Source of the DNA: Ga0077536 sp043744805
GTDB lineage: Bacteria; Pseudomonadota; Gammaproteobacteria; Ga0077536
Assembly (NCBI GenBank): GCA_043744805.1
Contig: JAYTTZ010000109.1
Location: forward strand, 1 to 8,931
Direction: 5' to 3'
Length of the DNA: 8,931 nucleotides
Shown: positions 1 to 4,738 of the stretch, piece after piece
How positions within the stretch are numbered: position 1 is the first letter of the stretch
Layout of the letters: each line of letters begins with the position of its first letter
The notes under the pieces: model-generated
The model's input: only the letters and a program-made list of their open reading frames with translations
What the model was told of the DNA's origin: nothing
Database searches by the model: none
Translations under genes and position numbers: made by a program

Positions 1-152
1 GGCCCATAGCCCGGCTATGGGGCAAAAAGACGGTGCCGAATGGACGGCTGCGGTCGGTTCGCAGCCGACGCTCCCCAAGTCCGACAGGCTGCTAGCAGGC
101 TGGCCGTGCGGCGCCCGTGCGAGGCGGGCACCCTGCGCGGGCCGACCGGCGG
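1..152. other. Non-coding end of window with small hairpins, downstream of glgC
   Basis: No convincing coding sequence is seen on either strand between the window edge and the glgC stop codon. The stretch holds three inverted repeats: 3-10/14-21 (8 bp, 3-nt loop), 45-52/60-67 (8 bp, 7-nt loop) and 111-117/125-131 (7 bp with one G-U pair in the minus-strand RNA, 7-nt loop). They may form the 3' untranslated region of glgC. None is followed on the minus strand by a T-run, so no standard intrinsic terminator can be called. The only T-run in minus orientation (28-24) lies between the second and first hairpins, well separated from the stem at 45-67. A neighbouring gene may begin or end just outside the window. 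Confidence 0.5.
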
Positions 153-1430
153 TTAGCGGAGGCTGTGCAGGTTCTGCCCCAGTGCATCGGGTGTAACCAG
201 CACCACGCCTTCACGGGTCACGTGGAAGCGCTCGCTGTCGCGTTCCGCGTTCCAGCCAATCTCGGTGCCCGGCGCGATGTGGCAGCCGCGATCCAGCACC
301 GCGTTGCGGATCCGGCAGTCCGCGCCGACCTGCACTTCCGGCAGCACCACGCAGCGCTCCAGCACACTGCCCTGGTCGATGCGCACGTTGGAGAACAGCA
401 GTGAATTGACCACTTCGGCGCCGGAGACGATGCAGCCACCGGAGATCATGGAGTCCACCGCGAAGCCGCGGCGGCCCGGATCGTTGAACACGAACTTGGC
501 CGGCGGCACCTGCTCCTGGTAAGTCCAGATGGGCCAGTCGCGGTCGTAGAGGTTGAGCGGCGGCACGACCGAGAGCATTTCCATGTTGGCGCGGTAATAG
601 GCGTCCACCGTGCCGACGTCGCGCCAGTAGGCGCTGCCGTCGTCGGCCGGGTTCTGGAAGGGATAGGCGACCACGCAATATTGGCCGATGACCGAGGGGA
701 TGATGTCCTTGCCGAAATCATGGCTGGAGCCGGGCATGTCGTGGTCGCGAATGAGCTGCTCGTAGAGGAACTGGGTGTTGAAGACGTAGATGCCCATGGA
801 GGCGAGGGCGACGTCGCTGCGGCCAGGGAGGGTCTTGGGCTGCGCGGGCTTCTCGGCGAATTCGCGGATGCGGAAGTGCTCGTCCACCCCCATCACGCCG
901 AAATCCGAGGCTTCCACCACTGGCACTTTGACGCAGCCGATGGTCATGTCGGCCTTCTGCTCGTAGTGGTAGGCGATCATCTGGCCGTAGTCCATCTTGT
1001 AGATATGGTCGCCGGCCAGCACCAGCACGTAGCTCGGCGCATGGGCACGCAGGATGTCGAGGTTCTGGTAGACGGCGTCAGCGGTGCCGGCGTACCACGC
1101 GTTGTCCACCCGCTGCGAGGCGGGGAGGATTTCCACGAACTCGTCGAGTTCGCTGCGCAGGAAGCCCCAGCCACGATAGAGGTGGCGCAGCAGCGAATGG
1201 GCCTTGTACTGGGTCAGCACGCCCACCCGTCGCACGCCGGAATTGACGCAGTTGGACAACGGGAAATCGATGATGCGGAACTTGCCGCCGAAGGGCACCG
1301 CCGGTTTGGCCCGCCAGCGGGTGAGGCCCTGCAGGCGGTCGCCGCGCCCGCCGGCCAGGATCAGGGCGAGGGTCTCGCGGGTCAGTCGGCTGACGTAACG
1401 CTTGTCCGTTGGGCTATCGCTCACTTCCAT
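153..1430 (-). CDS. glgC: Glucose-1-phosphate adenylyltransferase (ADP-glucose pyrophosphorylase)
   Basis: This cytosolic enzyme makes ADP-glucose and PPi from ATP and glucose-1-phosphate, the committed step of bacterial glycogen synthesis. The 425-residue product has the N-terminal nucleotidyltransferase domain with LAGGRG at 25-30, RAKPAVPFGGKFRIID at 40-55, WYAGTADA at 112-119, AGDHIYK at 139-145 (D141 matches the E. coli catalytic Asp142) and FAEKPA at 191-196 (K194 matches the glucose-1-phosphate-binding Lys195). A C-terminal left-handed beta-helix follows (about 320-400, SGGCIVSGA and similar hexad-like repeats). I chose the ATG at 1430 over an in-frame GTG at 1472 because it puts 20 residues before LALILAGG, exactly as in E. 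coli GlgC, and no Shine-Dalgarno precedes the GTG. The ATG itself has only a weak one (AAAAGG two bases away). Residue 39, a regulatory Lys in E. coli, is Trp here. bepA lies 167 bp upstream on the same strand. Family assignment is very secure; the start is less so. Confidence 0.96.
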   Translation of the reverse strand: MEVSDSPTDKRYVSRLTRETLALILAGGRGDRLQGLTRWRAKPAVPFGGKFRIIDFPLSNCVNSGVRRVGVLTQYKAHSLLRHLYRGWGFLRSELDEFVEILPASQRVDNAWYAGTADAVYQNLDILRAHAPSYVLVLAGDHIYKMDYGQMIAYHYEQKADMTIGCVKVPVVEASDFGVMGVDEHFRIREFAEKPAQPKTLPGRSDVALASMGIYVFNTQFLYEQLIRDHDMPGSSHDFGKDIIPSVIGQYCVVAYPFQNPADDGSAYWRDVGTVDAYYRANMEMLSVVPPLNLYDRDWPIWTYQEQVPPAKFVFNDPGRRGFAVDSMISGGCIVSGAEVVNSLLFSNVRIDQGSVLERCVVLPEVQVGADCRIRNAVLDRGCHIAPGTEIGWNAERDSERFHVTREGVVLVTPDALGQNLHSLR

Positions 1431-1499
1431 CGCCTTTTGCTCTAGTCGACGCCATGCTGTGGCAACGGCCACCGCCGGGATCGTCTGCTGTGATGGGCC

Positions 1500-1505
1500 A
1501 TTATT
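1500..1505 (-). promoter_or_regulatory. Possible -10 box for glgC
   Basis: In the 167-bp gap between bepA and glgC, the minus strand reads AATAAT here, five of six matches to the sigma-70 -10 consensus in an otherwise very GC-rich stretch. It would give a leader of about 60 nt before the ATG at 1430. No recognisable -35 box lies 16-18 bp upstream, so this is a weak candidate. Confidence 0.22.
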
Positions 1506-1583
1506 GCCCGAGCCGATGGCGGGCGACCATGCCGATGGATGCCCGAAGCCGGCGATTTCCGGCCTGAAAGCGCGCTGCGCCCT

Positions 1584-1595
1584 GCAGGCGCCTGC
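1584..1595. repeat. 12-bp perfect palindrome just after bepA
   Basis: GCAGGCGCCTGC is its own reverse complement. It begins two bases beyond the bepA stop codon (1600-1598, read leftwards). It has no loop and no following T-tract, so it does not look like an intrinsic terminator. It could be a protein-binding site or chance in GC-rich DNA. Confidence 0.4.
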
Positions 1596-1597
1596 CG

Positions 1598-3139
1598 CTA
1601 GGTGCGGCGGCGGCGGTCTTCCTCGCGTTCGCGCCGCCTGGAGCGCTCGGGGTCGAGGCGGGTGAGGTCTTTTTCGATTTCGTCCAGGCGGGCGTCGATG
1701 CGCAGGCGCTGGTAGTGGGTGAGTTCAGGCACCACCTGTGCCAGCCGCAACTGCTCGGCCGCAAGTTCGAGCTCGCCGAGGCCCCGGTAATACTCCGCCA
1801 GATCGTAGTGCGAGTCGGCGCGTTCACCGAGTTTTTCCTCGGCCTGCGCCAGCAGCTTGAAAAAGCGCGGCTCGCGCTGGTCGGCAACGCCGAAATCACG
1901 CAGCACGCGCTTGGCCACGGCGCCATTGCCGGTGTTGTTGAGCAGGGTGGCATAGCTGTAGGCGGCGGCGCGGCTTGCGGGGTCGGCCAGGTGCAGCTTC
2001 TGGTACAGGCCAAGCGCCAGATCGAGCTTGCCCGCGCGTTCCTCGATACGCGCTTCTGCCATGCGGAAGGCAGTGAGTCCGGGGTTTTCAGCCAGCAGCG
2101 GCGCGAGTTCCTGGCGTGCGCGGGAGAACTCGCTGGCTTCGGTCAGGGCCAGTACGTAGCCGTAGCGGGCCACCGATTCGTTGCCATAGGTGCGGTCGCG
2201 CAGCGCTGTCTCGTAGTAGTTCTTCGCCTGCTGCGGATCGGACATGTCCATCACGTTCAGCTTCTGCCATATGAGCTGGTATTCGAGGCTGTCCTCGCGC
2301 ACGACCACGGAATTGAGGTGTTCCGCGCGCTCGCGGGCTTCGGCGATGCGGTTGACCGTGACCGGGTGGGTGCGCAGGAACTCGGGGATGATCTTGGGAT
2401 CCGAGTAGCGGTTGGCCAACTGCAGGCGCTCGAAGAAATCCGCCATCGACAAAGTGCGGAAACCCGACTTGCTGAGCAGCTCGATGCCGATGCGATCGGC
2501 TTCCTTTTCATTTTCGCGGGTGAAGTCGATCTGGTACTGCTGCTGGGCGGCCGCCACGCCGGCCAGCGCACCCATGCCCGCCTGGGGGACGATTGCAGTG
2601 AGCAGGATGGCGCCGAGGAAGGCGGCCATCGAGGGGATGCTCATGTTGGCCGCGGCTTCGATCATGCGGGCGCCATGGCGCTGCGTGAGATGGGAGATTT
2701 CGTGGGCGAGCACGGAGGCCACTTCGCTTTCGCTCTTGGAGCCGAGGATGAGGCCCGAGTGCATGCCGATGTAGCCACCAGGCACCGCGAAGGCGTTGAC
2801 GACGCTGCTGCGGATGACGAAGAAGGTGAAGTCGCCGTAATAGCCCGAGTGCTTGCCGAGGCTCATCCCGAGCTTCTGGATGTAGTCCTCGACCTCCTCG
2901 TCCGTGACCACCGGCGCATGCCGGCGCAGCTCCCGCATCGTGGCGAGGCCGAGCTGCTTTTCCTGTTCGGGAGAAATGATGGACCCGGCGGAGTCTGCGA
3001 TGTCCGGGAGCTCCACCACATCCTGGGCGTGGGCGGCAAACCCCGAGGCCAGTCCCAGCGTGGCGCCCAGCGCAAGTCCGCGCAGCCGGCGGAAGGTGGC
3101 CGGGACCTGGTGGTTTCGCGGGTTTGGTGTCATGCGCAT
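1598..3139 (-). CDS. bepA: BepA-like periplasmic M48 metalloprotease with C-terminal TPR domain
   Basis: The likely role is the periplasmic protease/chaperone that checks assembly of the LPS transporter LptD and other outer-membrane proteins at the BAM complex. The 513-residue product has a Sec signal peptide (basic 17-20, hydrophobic 21-36, probable cleavage after A38 in AHA-QD). The M48 domain has zinc motif HEISHLTQRH at 146-155 and the third ligand in NEKEAD (E213). THP with H258 sits where E. coli BepA has the regulatory His246, and the PQAGMGAL segment near 185-192 is also BepA-like. TPR-like helical repeats fill about 300-470 and pair with the protease domain as in E. coli BepA (487 aa). 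The tail from about 499 is unusually Arg/Glu-rich (RRREREEDRRRRT). The start may be either ATG at 3139 or 3133 (Met3): GGAG at 3147-3144 is 4 nt from the first and 10 nt from the second. It is divergent from pfp and probably transcribed alone. Confidence 0.93.
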   Translation of the reverse strand: MRMTPNPRNHQVPATFRRLRGLALGATLGLASGFAAHAQDVVELPDIADSAGSIISPEQEKQLGLATMRELRRHAPVVTDEEVEDYIQKLGMSLGKHSGYYGDFTFFVIRSSVVNAFAVPGGYIGMHSGLILGSKSESEVASVLAHEISHLTQRHGARMIEAAANMSIPSMAAFLGAILLTAIVPQAGMGALAGVAAAQQQYQIDFTRENEKEADRIGIELLSKSGFRTLSMADFFERLQLANRYSDPKIIPEFLRTHPVTVNRIAEARERAEHLNSVVVREDSLEYQLIWQKLNVMDMSDPQQAKNYYETALRDRTYGNESVARYGYVLALTEASEFSRARQELAPLLAENPGLTAFRMAEARIEERAGKLDLALGLYQKLHLADPASRAAAYSYATLLNNTGNGAVAKRVLRDFGVADQREPRFFKLLAQAEEKLGERADSHYDLAEYYRGLGELELAAEQLRLAQVVPELTHYQRLRIDARLDEIEKDLTRLDPERSRRREREEDRRRRT

Positions 3140-3149
3140 GGCGCTCCGG

Positions 3150-3158
3150 AGTTTAGCA
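3150..3158 (-). promoter_or_regulatory. Possible extended -10 element upstream of bepA
   Basis: The minus strand reads TGC-TAAACT, an extended -10 form (TGn followed by a four-of-six match to TATAAT). Transcription would start near 3143, only a few bases before the ATG at 3139, so the mRNA would be nearly leaderless and the GGAG at 3147-3144 would fall outside or at its very end. That conflict lowers confidence; a promoter further upstream would remove it. No -35 box is visible, but an inverted repeat (3164-3181) covers its expected position. Confidence 0.3.
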
Positions 3159-3163
3159 GGGCC

Positions 3164-3181
3164 GCTCGCGCCATCGCGAGC
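3164..3181. repeat. 7-bp inverted repeat in the bepA-pfp divergent region
   Basis: GCTCGCG (3164-3170) and CGCGAGC (3175-3181) form a perfect dyad around a 4-bp centre. It lies 25-42 bp upstream of the first bepA ATG, where a -35 region would be expected. This suits a regulator operator, but similar dyads also arise by chance in GC-rich DNA. No second copy was seen in the window. Confidence 0.35.
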
Positions 3182-3257
3182 CGCAGCCCGGGTCCTGCGC
3201 TTCGGACCGGCCCGGCCCCGGGGAGTTCGCGCGCTTCCGGCCTTGAGGCCCGGGTCT

Positions 3258-3263
3258 TAAGAT
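3258..3263 (+). promoter_or_regulatory. Possible -10 box for pfp
   Basis: TAAGAT matches four of six -10 consensus positions, including the key first T, the A at position 2 and the final T. The expected -35 position (3235-3240) reads TTCCGG, which shares only the leading TT. Transcription would start near 3270, giving a leader of about 28 nt that includes the AAGGAG ribosome binding site at 3285-3290. Confidence 0.32.
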
Positions 3264-3297
3264 GGGTTTTCCCCAAGACTTTCCAAGGAGCAGGCCG

Positions 3298-4563
3298 ATG
3301 AGCCCCAGGAACGCGTTCTATGCCCAGTCCGGCGGTGTCACCGCCGTCATCAACGCCTCGGCCTGCGGCGTCATCGAAACCGCGCGCAAGCACACGGACC
3401 GCATCGGCAAGGTCTACGCCGGGCGCAACGGCATCATTGGTGCGCTCACCGAGGAACTCATCGATACCAGCATGGAATCGGACGCGGACATCGCCGCCCT
3501 GCGCCACACACCGGCCGGCGCCTTCGGGTCCTGTCGCTACAAGCTGAAGAGCCTCGAGACCAACCGCGCCGAATACGAGCGCCTGATCGAGGTCTTCGGC
3601 GCCCACGACATCGGCTACTTCTTCTACAACGGGGGCGGCGATTCCGCCGACACCTGCCTCAAGATTTCCCAGCTCGCGGCCACGATGGGCTATCCCATCC
3701 AGGCCATCCACGTGCCGAAGACCGTGGACAACGACCTCCCCTTCACCGACGTCTGCCCCGGCTTTGGCTCGGTAGCGAAGTACGTGGCCGTGTCGGTGCG
3801 CGAGGCAAGCTTCGACGTCGCCTCGATGGCCAGGACGTCCACCAAGGTCTTCGTGCTGGAAGTGATGGGCCGGCACGCGGGCTGGATTGCCGCCGCCGGC
3901 GGGCTGGCCTCGGACGCGGACTGCCCGCTGCCCATCGTCATCCTCTTCCCCGAGCTGGTCTTCGAACCGGCGCGTTTCCTCGCCCGCGTGGACGAACTCG
4001 TGAAGACCCACGGCTACTGCTCCATCGTGGTGTCGGAAGGCGTCAAGAACGCCGACGGCCAGTTCCTCGCCGACCAGGGCCTGCGTGACGCGTTCGGCCA
4101 CGCACAGCTCGGCGGCGTCGCGCCGGTGATTGCCAACCTCGTGCGCGAGGCACTGAAGCTCAAATTCCACTGGGCGGTGGCGGACTACCTGCAGCGCGCG
4201 GCGCGCCACATTGCCTCGCGGACGGACGTCGAACAGGCTTATGCGCTGGGCCGCGCGGCCGTCGAGCTCGCCCTCGCGGGCCGCAACGCCATCATGCCGA
4301 CCATCGTGCGGCAGTGCGATGAACCCTACACCTGGACCCTTGGCGAGGCCCCGCTGGCGGAAGTTGCGAACCAGGAGAGGAAGATGCCGCGCGAATTCAT
4401 CAGCGCGGACGGCTTTGGCATTTCGGAAGCGGGCCGGCGCTACCTGCAGCCCCTGATCCAGGGCGAAGACTACCCGCCGTATCGCAACGGCGTGCCGCAG
4501 TACGTTCGCCTGAAGAACCTTGCCGTGCCGCCAAGAACCTCGTCGTCGTTTGCGCTCAAGTGA
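3298..4563 (+). CDS. pfp: Pyrophosphate-dependent 6-phosphofructokinase
   Basis: This enzyme reversibly phosphorylates fructose-6-phosphate with PPi, serving both glycolysis and gluconeogenesis in the cytosol; related enzymes also act on sedoheptulose phosphates. The 421-residue product shows the phosphofructokinase fold: SGGVTAVINA at 11-20, the phosphoryl-donor loop GGGDS at 112-116, PKTVDND at 140-146 and MGRHAGW at 190-196. D115 (the Gly104 position of ATP-using E. coli PfkA) and K141 (the Gly124 position) are the residues that mark PPi rather than ATP use; D144 is the catalytic base. The donor loop has Gly114 where ATP-PFKs and many PPi-PFKs have Asp. The ATG at 3298 is preceded by AAGGAG at 3285-3290 with a 7-nt spacer, which decides it over an in-frame ATG at 3262 that precedes this site. 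hppA follows 175 bp downstream on the same strand, and both proteins handle PPi. Family secure; donor specificity is inferred from residues. Confidence 0.93.
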   Translation: MSPRNAFYAQSGGVTAVINASACGVIETARKHTDRIGKVYAGRNGIIGALTEELIDTSMESDADIAALRHTPAGAFGSCRYKLKSLETNRAEYERLIEVFGAHDIGYFFYNGGGDSADTCLKISQLAATMGYPIQAIHVPKTVDNDLPFTDVCPGFGSVAKYVAVSVREASFDVASMARTSTKVFVLEVMGRHAGWIAAAGGLASDADCPLPIVILFPELVFEPARFLARVDELVKTHGYCSIVVSEGVKNADGQFLADQGLRDAFGHAQLGGVAPVIANLVREALKLKFHWAVADYLQRAARHIASRTDVEQAYALGRAAVELALAGRNAIMPTIVRQCDEPYTWTLGEAPLAEVANQERKMPREFISADGFGISEAGRRYLQPLIQGEDYPPYRNGVPQYVRLKNLAVPPRTSSSFALK

Positions 4564-4577
4564 TTGATCAGTAGAAT
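4550..4577 (+). promoter_or_regulatory. Possible internal promoter for hppA at the end of pfp
   Basis: TAGAAT at 4572-4577 matches five of six -10 positions. A partial -35 box, TTGCGC, sits at 4550-4555 with a 16-bp spacer, overlapping the last codons of pfp. Transcription would start near 4584 and give hppA its own leader of about 155 nt containing three hairpins. hppA might also be read from the pfp promoter; the sequence alone does not settle this. Confidence 0.35.
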
Positions 4578-4641
4578 CCGGTCGGTTGAAACAGATGCCC
4601 GCCGGGGGAGCGGTCTGCACGCGCGTTCCGGACCGACGGCG

Positions 4642-4708
4642 CCAGGCATCCTGGATCACCGGCAATCACAGGATTGCCGTCAACACACACCGGCCTCCAG
4701 GGGCCGGT
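4642..4708 (+). promoter_or_regulatory. Structured hppA leader: three tandem hairpins
   Basis: Three perfect inverted repeats follow each other in the pfp-hppA spacer. They are 4642-4646/4650-4654 (CCAGG, 3-nt loop), 4660-4667/4672-4679 (CGGCAATC, ACAG loop) and 4689-4695/4702-4708 (ACCGGCC, 6-nt loop). The last is followed by TTATTC rather than a T-run, so it is not a good terminator. The hppA ribosome binding site starts 18 bases after it. Possible roles are mRNA stabilisation, RNA processing that separates pfp from hppA, or translational control. I recognise no known riboswitch here. Confidence 0.45.
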
Positions 4709-4738
4709 TATTCATGGAAATGGAAGGGGAGCTTCATC

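Noticed and set aside
3..28. Hairpin 3-21 as a terminator for glgC or for a gene to the left
   Set aside because: On the plus strand it is followed by GCAAAAAGA rather than T, and on the minus strand the T-run comes before the stem, so neither orientation has terminator order.
681..1445. A 254-codon plus-strand open frame opposite glgC
   Set aside because: Antisense to invariant GlgC motifs; translation is a His/Val/Ala-rich shadow.
1430..1472. GTG at 1472 as the glgC start
   Set aside because: It would add 14 residues beyond the usual N-terminus and has no Shine-Dalgarno; the ATG at 1430 matches the E. coli N-terminal length.
1715..3301. A 528-codon plus-strand open frame opposite bepA
   Set aside because: It is antisense to a gene with signal peptide, HEISH zinc motif and TPR region. 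Its translation is a His/Val/Gly-rich string without domains, as expected of the complementary frame of a GC-rich gene.
3130..4665. A 511-codon minus-strand open frame opposite pfp
   Set aside because: It covers the whole of pfp, whose motifs and ribosome binding site are clear. The antisense translation is Arg/His/Gly-rich with no recognisable domain, so the length is a base-composition effect.
4689..4713. ACCGGCC/GGCCGGT hairpin as an intrinsic terminator between pfp and hppA
   Set aside because: The stem is followed by TTATTC, not a run of T, so termination would be poor. It is kept only as part of a structured leader.
4564..4738. Small open frame or N-terminal extension of hppA in the spacer
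   Set aside because: The in-frame ATG at 4586 would add 51 hydrophilic residues not seen in the family and lacks a ribosome binding site, while the ATG at 4739 has a strong one. A second frame from 4564 runs into hppA out of frame.
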